Source: Alphaproteobacteria bacterium (GTDB lineage Bacteria > Pseudomonadota > Alphaproteobacteria > CACIAM-22H2). Taken from it: DNA of 8,760 bases. Numbering within the stretch: position 1 is the first letter of the stretch; each line of letters opens with the position of its first letter. Position numbers and translations under genes: made by a program. The stretch is from positions 1-8,760 of the forward strand of contig VGDA01000123.1 of assembly GCA_016869915.1 (NCBI GenBank), in the 5' to 3' direction. The notes beneath the pieces are model-generated. The model searched no databases. It saw only the letters and a program-made list of their open reading frames with translations, and was not told where the DNA came from. Below, in pieces: positions 1 to 5,422 of this stretch.

Positions 1-864
1 CCCGGCGGCCACCGCCTTGGCCATCGCCTCCTCGTCGCCCTCGGCGATCAGCCGGTCCTGCAGCTTGATGCCTTCCTCGCCGGCCGACTGGACCAGCGCC
101 TGCAGCTCGGGCGACAGGCGCCGCCAAAAATTCATCGAGAAGCCGACCGCCGAGATCGAATAGATGTGGCCGAGATCGGTGAAGTGCGGGCCGACCTCGT
201 AGAACTTCGACAGCCAGTAGGTCGTCTTGGCGTTGTCCATCGCGTCGACGACGCCGGTCTGCATGGCGTTGTAGACCTCCGGGAACGCGATCGGCGTCGG
301 ATTGGCGCCCAGCAGCTTCCACAGCTCCACATGCAGCGGGCTTTGCAGCACGCGGATCTTCTTGCCCTTGATGTCGTCGGGCGTGAGGATCGGGAACTTC
401 CCGAGCGGATGGCGCGTCCCGTTCACGAGGAAGCCGATCACCTTGAAGCCGTGCGGCTCGTATTTCGCCGCCATCTGCTTGCCGACCGCCCCGGACAGCA
501 CCCGATAGGCGTGGTTGTCGTCGCGGAACAGGAAGGGCATGTCGAAGAGCTGGCCCTCCGGCACCCAGATGCTCATGACCGAGACATTGACCGGCGCGCC
601 GCAGACCGAGCCCAGCCGCATGCCCTCGGCCATTTCCTTTTCGCCGCCGAGCTGCGAATTGGGGAAGATCTGCACTTCGATGGCGCCCTTGGACTCGGCG
701 TTGATGCGATCCGCCATGCGCTGCATGCCGATCGTGCCTGGGAAATCCGTGTTGCCCAGCACCCCGAACTTGCAGGTGATCTTGCCCTGGGCGAAGGCCG
801 GCGCGACCGCCGCCAGCAATCCCGCGGCGAGGGCGCCCGCCGCCAATGTCAGGTTACGCTTCAT
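1..864 (-). CDS. dctP: TRAP transporter substrate-binding protein, DctP family (C-terminus cut by window edge)
   Basis: This is the periplasmic solute receptor of a TRAP transporter. It captures a small, usually carboxylate-bearing solute and hands it to the membrane permease encoded just upstream. The visible 288 residues begin with a clear Sec signal peptide (MKRN, hydrophobic Ala/Leu core, probable cleavage after AFA at residue 25). The DctP fold follows: FPNSQLGGEKEM (67-78), the MPFLFRD segment (109-115), KKIRVLQSP (168-176) with Arg171 at the position that binds the substrate carboxylate in this family, and PEVYNAMQTGVVDAMDN (195-211). ATG at 864 is chosen because AGGAGG lies 10 bases ahead of it (875-880) and the signal peptide starts there. 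Family members are about 320-340 residues, so some 35-50 are missing off the left edge. The substrate cannot be assigned from sequence: the family covers C4-dicarboxylates, sialic acid, other sugar acids, keto acids and more. Confidence 0.93.
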   Translation of the reverse strand, partial: MKRNLTLAAGALAAGLLAAVAPAFAQGKITCKFGVLGNTDFPGTIGMQRMADRINAESKGAIEVQIFPNSQLGGEKEMAEGMRLGSVCGAPVNVSVMSIWVPEGQLFDMPFLFRDDNHAYRVLSGAVGKQMAAKYEPHGFKVIGFLVNGTRHPLGKFPILTPDDIKGKKIRVLQSPLHVELWKLLGANPTPIAFPEVYNAMQTGVVDAMDNAKTTYWLSKFYEVGPHFTDLGHIYSISAVGFSMNFWRRLSPELQALVQSAGEEGIKLQDRLIAEGDEEAMAKAVAAG

Positions 865-888
865 CGTCTCGTCTCCTCCTGGATCATC

Positions 889-934
889 GGGCAAATCCGC
901 CTTGCCCTTGCGTGATGGGTGAAGCCCGGACCCA
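889..934 (-). promoter_or_regulatory. Intercistronic hairpins between TRAP permease and DctP genes
   Basis: The 82-base gap between the permease stop and the dctP start holds two inverted repeats. GGGCAA (889-894) pairs with TTGCCC (902-907) over a 7-base loop, and TGGGT (916-920) pairs with ACCCA (930-934) over a 9-base loop. There is no T-run, so a full terminator is unlikely. Binding-protein genes often need more product than their permease, and hairpins of this kind can stabilise or partly separate the downstream message. That role is inference. Both stems are short enough to be chance in GC-rich DNA. Confidence 0.3.
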
Positions 935-946
935 CCCGCCCGGCTC

Positions 947-2833
947 TCAGAACGCCGCCCGGACGAGCGCGAGCGAGATCGACGGGACATAGGTGATCAG
1001 CGCGAGGCCGAGGATGAGGATCGCCAGGAACGGCATCACCGCCCGGAAGGTCGCCTGGACCGAGGTGCCGGTGATCGCCGAGGGAATGAAGACCAGCAAC
1101 CCGTAGGGCGGCGTCAGCCCGCCGAGCATCAGGTTGACGACCACGACGATCCCGAAATGGACGGGGTCGATCCCCAGCTGCAGGACCAGCGGCAGCGCGA
1201 TCGGCACGACGATCAGCATGATGGCGGTCAGATCGAGGAACATGCCCGCGAACAGCATCAGCGCGTTGAGGCACAGCAGCACCGCCCAGCCTTCGCTGAC
1301 ATAGGTAAGCATGAACTGGAGGAAGCCCTGGGGCACGCGCCCGGAAACCAGCACCCAGGCGAACGGGGCGGCGACGCCGATCATGAAGCCGACCATGCCG
1401 CTGTCGACGCTCGATTCGCGCAGGCCCCGCCAGATCGCCGGCAGCCGCAGGTCGCGATAGAAGAAGACGCCGATCGCCAGCGCGTAGACCACGGCCACGA
1501 CCCCGGCCTCGGTCGCGGTCACGACGCCGAAGCGGATCCCGCCGATGATCATCACGGAGAGCAGCAGCACCGGCACCGCCATCAGCAGCGGCGAGGCGAT
1601 GCCGCGCCAGGACGGCCTGGCGTTGGCCGTGCCGTAGCCCTGGCGCCGCGCCTGGACATAGACGACCGCCATCAGCAGCCCCGCGATCAGCAGGCCCGGC
1701 ACGATCCCCGCCAGGAACAGCTTGCCGACCGAGACGTTGGAGACCGACGCGAAGACCAGCATCGCGATCGAGGGCGGGATGATGTTGGGCAGGATCGCCG
1801 AGGCCGCGATCACCGCGCAGCAAAACGGCGCCGGGTAGCCGTTGCGCACCATCTCCGGCACGGTCATCTTCGCGAGCAGCGATGCGTCGGCCGTCGACGA
1901 CCCGGAATCGAAGCCGAAAAAGACGCTGGTCACGACGTTGACCTGCGCCAGGCCGCCGCGCAGATGCCCGACCAGCGAGCGGGCGAGCGCGAGCAGCCGC
2001 ACCGTCAGCCCGCCCGCATTCATGACCTGCGCCGCGGCGATGAAGAGCGGGATCGCGAGCAGCACGAATTTCGAGGAGCCGACGACGACGTTGTGGACCA
2101 CGGCGGCGGGCGGCAGCAGGTCGCCCGCGTCGCTGGCGAGGAAGGCCGCGAAGAGCATGCAATAGGCGACGGGCACGCCAAGCAGCAGCGTGGCCACGAA
2201 GGCGATGCCGAGCAGCAGCGCGGGGCGGCCGCTCTCGATGCCCATCGCCTCCAGCACGTCGACCAGGATCCAGGCGACGACCGCGAGGACGAGGGCAGCG
2301 ATGCCGGCGGGCCGGTCGCTGCCGGGCTCGAAGGGCTCGAGGACCTGGCAGGCGAGGAGGATGCCGGCCGAGGCCGGGATGACGGCGTATTGCCACCAGG
2401 ACGGCAGGCCCAGCGTGATGCTGGTGCCCGACGTCATCGCGGCGATCTCGATGCCGGCGGCAAGCAGCCGGATGACGGTGTAGGTGATCGTCGCGCTTGC
2501 CAGCACCGCGACGAGCCTGCGCCCGGCAGGCGGCAGCATGTCCGACACGAGCGTGAGCGCGATGTGCCGGCTGCGTCGCGTGGCGATCGGCAGGACGGTG
2601 AAGATCAGGAAGGTGAAGAGCCAGAGCCCGGCTTCCTCGGTCCAGCTGAACGACGCGTTGAAGACGTAGCGCGAGACGACGCCGCCCAGCACGACCAGGA
2701 TGATGCCGGTCAGCAGCGCCGCGCCGGCATGGCTGAGGGCTTCGTCGACCACGGCGCGGATCGTCGCGACCGCGCCGATGCGCCCTGCCGGCACGCCTTC
2801 CCCGGACGTGGGCTCCGAAAGCCCCTGTGCCAT
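947..2833 (-). CDS. TRAP transporter permease, fused small (DctQ) and large (DctM) subunits
   Basis: This inner-membrane permease of the TRAP transporter is driven by an ion gradient and fed by the DctP protein encoded 82 bases downstream. It is 628 residues from this start, the usual size of a natural DctQ-DctM fusion. Residues about 25-170 form the four-helix DctQ part, with the typical FSWTEEAGLWLF (62-73). After a linker with extra hydrophobic helices, the DctM part runs from about 205 to the end. It shows GVPVAYCMLFA (219-229), FDSGSSTADASL (308-319), ILPNIIPPSIAM (347-358), FLDLTAIMLIVVPI (532-545) and GGLTPPYGLLVF (571-582). An in-frame ATG at 2905 would add 24 polar residues (MISHRDAWSG...) with no membrane or family character and no ribosome site. 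It also falls inside the likely -10 box. The ATG at 2833 has GGGGGGAGG three bases ahead, so I prefer it. Permease before binding protein is one of several known gene orders. Confidence 0.92.
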   Translation of the reverse strand: MAQGLSEPTSGEGVPAGRIGAVATIRAVVDEALSHAGAALLTGIILVVLGGVVSRYVFNASFSWTEEAGLWLFTFLIFTVLPIATRRSRHIALTLVSDMLPPAGRRLVAVLASATITYTVIRLLAAGIEIAAMTSGTSITLGLPSWWQYAVIPASAGILLACQVLEPFEPGSDRPAGIAALVLAVVAWILVDVLEAMGIESGRPALLLGIAFVATLLLGVPVAYCMLFAAFLASDAGDLLPPAAVVHNVVVGSSKFVLLAIPLFIAAAQVMNAGGLTVRLLALARSLVGHLRGGLAQVNVVTSVFFGFDSGSSTADASLLAKMTVPEMVRNGYPAPFCCAVIAASAILPNIIPPSIAMLVFASVSNVSVGKLFLAGIVPGLLIAGLLMAVVYVQARRQGYGTANARPSWRGIASPLLMAVPVLLLSVMIIGGIRFGVVTATEAGVVAVVYALAIGVFFYRDLRLPAIWRGLRESSVDSGMVGFMIGVAAPFAWVLVSGRVPQGFLQFMLTYVSEGWAVLLCLNALMLFAGMFLDLTAIMLIVVPIALPLVLQLGIDPVHFGIVVVVNLMLGGLTPPYGLLVFIPSAITGTSVQATFRAVMPFLAILILGLALITYVPSISLALVRAAF

Positions 2834-2900
2834 GCGCCTCCCCCCGTGGTCCCCGGGCGGCGTCGCGGCTTCCCGGCCGGACCACGCATCTCTATGACTT

Positions 2901-2931
2901 ATCATAACAAGCTTGCCGCGCCCATGCGCAA
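2901..2931 (-). promoter_or_regulatory. Candidate promoter and operator of the TRAP operon
   Basis: Between rsmD and the permease is a short AT-rich patch that stands out in GC-rich DNA. Read on the minus strand it gives TATGAT (2901-2906, five of six matches to the -10 consensus) and a weak -35 candidate TTGCGC (2926-2931), 19 bases apart. Transcription would then start near 2894 and leave a leader of about 60 bases before the ATG at 2833. The same patch carries an imperfect inverted repeat, CTTATCATAACAAG at 2898-2911 (arms CTTAT and ACAAG). It resembles GntR-type operators, which often control TRAP operons. No regulator gene is visible in the window, so this is inference. Confidence 0.35.
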
Positions 2932-2953
2932 GGGGCGAGGCAGGATCGCTCCG

Positions 2954-3526
2954 CTATGCCGCGTGCCCGGCGAACCGCATGAACGCGACGCGCGCGCGAC
3001 CGTGCCGGCGCTCGTCCAGCGGCTCGAAGCCGTCCGGCGGGTCGCAGCGCTCGCGGTCGCCGGTCTCGACGCAGGCGATGGCGCCGGGCGCGAGCCAGCC
3101 CTGGTCGCGCAGCGCGGCGAGCGCGCGCGGCGCAAGCTCCTCGCCCCAGGGCGGATCCATGAAGACGAGCGTCGCGTCGCCGCTTCCCTTGCCGGGCTGC
3201 GAGGCGTCGCGGCGCAGGAAGCGCGCGGCGGCGGTCTCGCGCGCGCGCCGGGCGTTGCGTTCGGTAAGCGCCAGGGCGCCCTGGTCGGAGTCGAGGAACG
3301 TGCAGCGCAGGGCGCCGCGCGACAGCGCCTCAATGCCCATCGCGCCCGAGCCGCAGAAGACGTCGAGCACCACCGCGCCGCGCAGCGGCGATGCCGCGCC
3401 GACGCCAAAGCGGTGCTCCAGCACGTCGAAGATCGCCTGGCGCACGCGGTCGGCGGTGGGGCGGATGCGTGCGTCGGCGGGCGGCTCCAGCGCGAGGCCG
3501 CGATGGCGTCCGGCGACGATGCGCAT
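2954..3526 (-). CDS. rsmD: 16S rRNA (guanine(966)-N2)-methyltransferase RsmD
   Basis: This S-adenosylmethionine-dependent enzyme methylates N2 of G966 (E. coli numbering) in 16S rRNA during small-subunit assembly. The protein is 190 residues, normal for the family. It opens with MRIVAGRHRGLAL, and RIRPTADRVRQAIFDVL (20-36) is the conserved RsmD N-terminal block. VLDVFCGSGAMGIEALSRG (53-71) is the cofactor-binding motif I, FLDSD (77-81) is motif II, and FMDPPWGEE (122-130) holds the catalytic DPPW motif; DPPY or DPPF is commoner in relatives. ATG at 3526 is supported by overlapping GGAGG and GGGAGG sites 9 and 4 bases ahead. It lies 20 bases downstream of the rluB stop, so the two rRNA-modification genes almost certainly form one transcript. 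I see no fault in the reading frame. Confidence 0.95.
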   Translation of the reverse strand: MRIVAGRHRGLALEPPADARIRPTADRVRQAIFDVLEHRFGVGAASPLRGAVVLDVFCGSGAMGIEALSRGALRCTFLDSDQGALALTERNARRARETAAARFLRRDASQPGKGSGDATLVFMDPPWGEELAPRALAALRDQGWLAPGAIACVETGDRERCDPPDGFEPLDERRHGRARVAFMRFAGHAA

Positions 3527-3546
3527 CGAGCCTCCCCTCCCGCCGT

Positions 3547-4302
3547 TCAGCGCCGCGGCGGCGCCTTGCCGAACGCGCCGCCGACGAGGTCGCGGAGCGC
3601 GCGGGCCGGCACCTCCTCGACCGCGCCGGGCACGAGCTGGCCGAGCTGGAACGCGCCGTAGGAGACGCGGATCAGCCGGTTCACCTCCAGACCGAGATGC
3701 GAGAGCACGCGCCGGATCTCGCGGTTCTTGCCCTCGCGCAGCGCCATGGTCAGCCAGACATTGCCGCCCTGGCGACGGTCGATCGCGGTCTCGATCCGGT
3801 CGTAGCGCACGCCGTCGATCTCGATCCCCCGGGCGAGCCGCGCGATCGTCGGCGCGTCGGGCGGGTCGCCGAAGGCGCGCACGCGGTAGCGGCGGATCCA
3901 GGCGGTGGCGGGCAGCTCGAGATGGCGCTTGAGCTCGCCGTCGTTGGTGAGCAGCAGCAGGCCTTCCGAGCTCCAGTCGAGCCGGCCGATCGGCATCAGC
4001 CGCGGCAGCTCGGGCGGCAGAACGTCGTAGATCGTGCGGCGGCCCTCGGGGTCGCGTGCCGCCGTGATGCAGCGGTCGGGCTTGTGGAAGCGGAAGAGCC
4101 GCGTGCGCGACGGCGCGGCGAGCGGCACGCCGTCGATCGCGACGACGTCCCCGGCCGCGACGTTGCGCGCCGGCGAGGAGAGGACCTCGCCGTTCACGCT
4201 CACGCGCCCCTCTGCGACCAGACGCTCGGCGTCGCGGCGCGAGGCGCGGCCGGAGCGCGCGATCACCTTGGCGACGCGCTCGCCGGGATGCTCTGGGTTC
4301 AT
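3547..4302 (-). CDS. rluB: Pseudouridine synthase of the RsuA/RluB family, probably 23S rRNA RluB
   Basis: The enzyme isomerises a uridine to pseudouridine in ribosomal RNA, in RluB's case U2605 of 23S rRNA. The 251-residue protein has an N-terminal S4 RNA-binding domain (ERVAKVIARSGRASRRDAE, 8-26; GRVSVNGEVL, 32-41). A catalytic domain follows, with the block HKPDRCIT..DPEGRRTIYDVLP (73-96), the catalytic motif GRLDWSSEGLLLLTNDG (106-122; Asp109 is the predicted nucleophile), and the C-terminal GKNREIRRVL..VNRLIRVSYG (191-216). RluB and RsuA relatives usually have Thr or Asn-Thr where this protein has Ser-Ser after the Asp. That is a mild substitution. ATG at 4302 gives the standard family N-terminus but lacks a clear ribosome site. 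Upstream in-frame starts would run into the divergent tadA gene. The RNA target (RluB, RluE/F or RsuA) is assigned by overall resemblance, not by any single residue. Confidence 0.9.
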   Translation of the reverse strand: MNPEHPGERVAKVIARSGRASRRDAERLVAEGRVSVNGEVLSSPARNVAAGDVVAIDGVPLAAPSRTRLFRFHKPDRCITAARDPEGRRTIYDVLPPELPRLMPIGRLDWSSEGLLLLTNDGELKRHLELPATAWIRRYRVRAFGDPPDAPTIARLARGIEIDGVRYDRIETAIDRRQGGNVWLTMALREGKNREIRRVLSHLGLEVNRLIRVSYGAFQLGQLVPGAVEEVPARALRDLVGGAFGKAPPRR

Positions 4303-4381
4303 GGCGCGCGATGTAGCAGAGCGGCGCCCTCGCGGCGAGCGGCATTGACCGCGCCGGCCGCGCGGCGGGAATGTCGCGAAC
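4303..4381. promoter_or_regulatory. Divergent promoter gap between rluB and tadA
   Basis: These 79 bases must carry the promoters for rluB-rsmD leftward and tadA rightward. No box is convincing. On the plus strand TTGACC (4345-4350) could be a -35, but 19 bases on there is only AATGTC. On the minus strand TACATC lies just ahead of the rluB ATG. A GC-only inverted repeat (CCGCGC 4349-4354, GCGCGG 4360-4365) sits in the middle. Neither flanking gene has a strong ribosome site here. Confidence 0.35.
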
Positions 4382-4858
4382 ATGGACAGGGCGGATTTCG
4401 ACGCGGCGACGATGCGCCTCGCGCTCGCCGAGGCGGAGGCGGCGGCGCGCGCGGGCGAGGTGCCGGTGGGCGCGGTGCTTGTCGGGCCGGACGGCGCCGT
4501 TCTGGCGCGCGCGCACAACCTGGTCGAGGCGCGGCGCGACCCCACGGCGCATGCCGAGATGCTCGCCATCCGCGAGGCCGCCGCGCAGCTCGGCGCCAAG
4601 CGCCTGCCGGGCTGCGCGCTCTACGTCACGCTGGAGCCCTGCGCCATGTGCGCGACCGCGGCGAGCTTCGCGCGGCTGTCGCGCGTGGTCTTCGCCGCCC
4701 CCGACCCGAAGGGCGGCGGCGTGCTGCACGGCCCGCGGATCTTCGCGCAGCCGACGTGCCACTGGCGCTGCGAGGTAGAGCAGGGGCCCTTCGCCGAGGA
4801 GGCTGGCGAGTCGCTGCGTTCGTTCTTCCGTGCTAGGCGCGAGGGCGGCGGCGCCTAA
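4382..4858 (+). CDS. tadA: tRNA-specific adenosine deaminase TadA
   Basis: TadA deaminates adenosine 34 of tRNA-Arg(ACG) to inosine, which lets one tRNA read three arginine codons. It is an essential zinc enzyme in most bacteria and works as a dimer. The 158-residue protein is typical in size. It shows EVPVGAVLVGPDGAVLARAHN (26-46), the proton-shuttle and first zinc motif TAHAEM (55-60; His57, Glu59), and the second zinc motif EPCAMC (85-90; Cys87, Cys90). The stretch after this, ATAASFARLSRVVFAAPDPK then HGPRIFAQPTCHW, is the alphaproteobacterial version rather than the E. coli one. The usual Gly after PCxxCA is Thr here. ATG at 4382 is the earliest plausible start; its ribosome site is weak (GGCGGGA, about 12 bases ahead). 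An alternative ATG at 4412 would still keep all motifs. It is divergent from rluB and ends 92 bases before the small repeat protein. Confidence 0.95.
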   Translation: MDRADFDAATMRLALAEAEAAARAGEVPVGAVLVGPDGAVLARAHNLVEARRDPTAHAEMLAIREAAAQLGAKRLPGCALYVTLEPCAMCATAASFARLSRVVFAAPDPKGGGVLHGPRIFAQPTCHWRCEVEQGPFAEEAGESLRSFFRARREGGGA

Positions 4859-4866
4859 TGCCGATG

Positions 4867-4889
4867 CCTGCGCCCGGCCGCGGCGCAGG
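4867..4889 (+). terminator. Hairpin just after tadA, terminator-like without a T-run
   Basis: CCTGCGCC (4867-4874) and GGCGCAGG (4882-4889) form a perfect 8-base-pair stem with a 7-base loop, 8 bases after the tadA stop. The sequence that follows (GCGAGTAGACATCG) has no run of T, so it does not meet the classical intrinsic-terminator rule. It may end tadA transcription weakly, protect the 3' end of the message, or be leader structure for the next gene. Confidence 0.45.
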
Positions 4890-4906
4890 GCGAGTAGACA
4901 TCGTCG

Positions 4907-4933
4907 CGAAGGGCGCGCTCCAGCGCCGCTTCG
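4907..4933 (+). promoter_or_regulatory. Second hairpin, in the leader of the small repeat-protein gene
   Basis: CGAAG-GGCGC (4907-4916) pairs with GCGCC-(G)-CTTCG (4923-4933) to give ten base pairs with a single bulged G and a six-base loop. It ends 18 bases before the ATG at 4951 and 6 bases before the GAGGGGG ribosome site. That position is suitable for influencing translation of the downstream gene or for protecting its 5' end. It matches no riboswitch or RNA thermometer class that I recognise. Confidence 0.35.
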
Positions 4934-4950
4934 AAACCGAGGGGGTGACG

Positions 4951-5364
4951 ATGGCGACGACGACGAACATCGATGCGGGCTGCATGCCCGCGAAGGCGCT
5001 GCGCGCGGCGACGCTGGCACTGCTGGTCTCGGTCCCCGGCCTCGCCCAGGCGCAGGGCATGCCCGGGGGCGCGGCGGCGGGCGAGTCCGTTTCGCGCCCG
5101 CGCATGACGCAGGAGCAGCGCGAGGCCGAGCGCCGCCGCTGGCAGGCGATGTCGGCCGAGGAGCGGCAGAAGGCCGTGGAGGAGCGCCGCGCACGGCGCG
5201 CCGAGGCGCGCGAGCGCATGACGCCGGAGGAGCGCCAGAGGGCCGATGCGCAGCGCCAGGCGGCACGCGAGCGCGCGGCGAACATGACGCCGGAAGAGCG
5301 CGCGGCCCAGCGCGCGCGGGCGGCGGAGCGTCGCGGCCAGGCCACCGGCCAGGCGACGAACTGA
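4951..5364 (+). CDS. Small exported Arg/Glu-rich protein with repeated M(T/S)xEER boxes, function unknown
   Basis: The predicted product is a 137-residue secreted or periplasmic protein with no firm family assignment. The N-terminus has a basic stretch (PAKALR, 13-18), a hydrophobic core (AATLALLVSVPGLA) and a signal-peptidase site AQA before Gln35. The mature part begins with a Gly/Ala/Pro-rich linker (36-50). It then becomes a strongly charged, probably all-helical region with four related boxes: MTQEQR (52), MSAEER (67), MTPEER (90) and MTPEER (112), each followed by Arg/Ala/Glu-rich sequence. There is no Cys in the mature part and no membrane helix. The composition recalls small periplasmic helical proteins of the DUF3106 or LTxxQ (Spy/CpxP) kind, but I cannot show membership. 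ATG at 4951 is chosen for the GAGGGGG site six bases ahead and the signal peptide. An ATG at 4858, overlapping the tadA stop as TAATG, would add 31 residues and bury the signal. A start at 4984 is also possible. Confidence 0.75.
   Translation: MATTTNIDAGCMPAKALRAATLALLVSVPGLAQAQGMPGGAAAGESVSRPRMTQEQREAERRRWQAMSAEERQKAVEERRARRAEARERMTPEERQRADAQRQAARERAANMTPEERAAQRARAAERRGQATGQATN
5104..5301 (+). repeat. Four degenerate M(T/S)xEER coding repeats
   Basis: Related boxes start at 5104, 5149, 5218 and 5284, spaced 45, 69 and 66 bases. The last two are nearly identical in DNA: ATGACGCCGGAGGAGCGC at 5218 and ATGACGCCGGAAGAGCGC at 5284, differing at one base of 18. This suggests internal duplication of a unit of about 22 codons, with the first two boxes older or compressed. 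Confidence 0.6.
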
Positions 5365-5375
5365 TGGCGCCCGGC

Positions 5376-5422
5376 GCCGGACTCAGGCGGCGGCGAAGAG
5401 CTGGATTCCGCCTGAGGCCGGC
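5376..5422. terminator. Bidirectional terminator-like hairpin between convergent genes
   Basis: GCCGG-A-CTCAGGCGG (5376-5390) pairs with CCGCCTGAG-G-CCGGC (5408-5422). The outer five and inner nine base pairs are separated by one A/G mismatch, and the loop is 17 bases. It starts 12 bases after the stop of the plus-strand repeat-protein gene and contains the stop codon of the minus-strand hydrolase (5383-5385). It could therefore end transcripts from both sides. No T-run flanks it on either strand. A fold this long across an 18-base convergent gap is unlikely to be chance. Confidence 0.5.

Noticed and set aside
166..915. Plus-strand frame of 249 codons opposite dctP
   Set aside because: The minus strand encodes a complete DctP N-terminus with signal peptide and ribosome site. 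The plus frame shows no family features.
2834..2905. Upstream extension of the permease to ATG 2905
   Set aside because: The 24 residues are polar and unlike DctQ N-termini. There is no ribosome site, and the ATG lies inside the candidate -10 box.
1157..3661. 834-codon open frame on the plus strand opposite the TRAP permease and rsmD
   Set aside because: It is rich in His, Asp, Arg and Gln with no domain character. It lies antisense to well-supported genes, and long antisense frames are expected at this GC content.
4858..4950. Longer start of the repeat protein overlapping the tadA stop (TAATG)
   Set aside because: It would bury the signal peptide behind 31 residues and read through two hairpins, whereas 4951 has a strong ribosome site.
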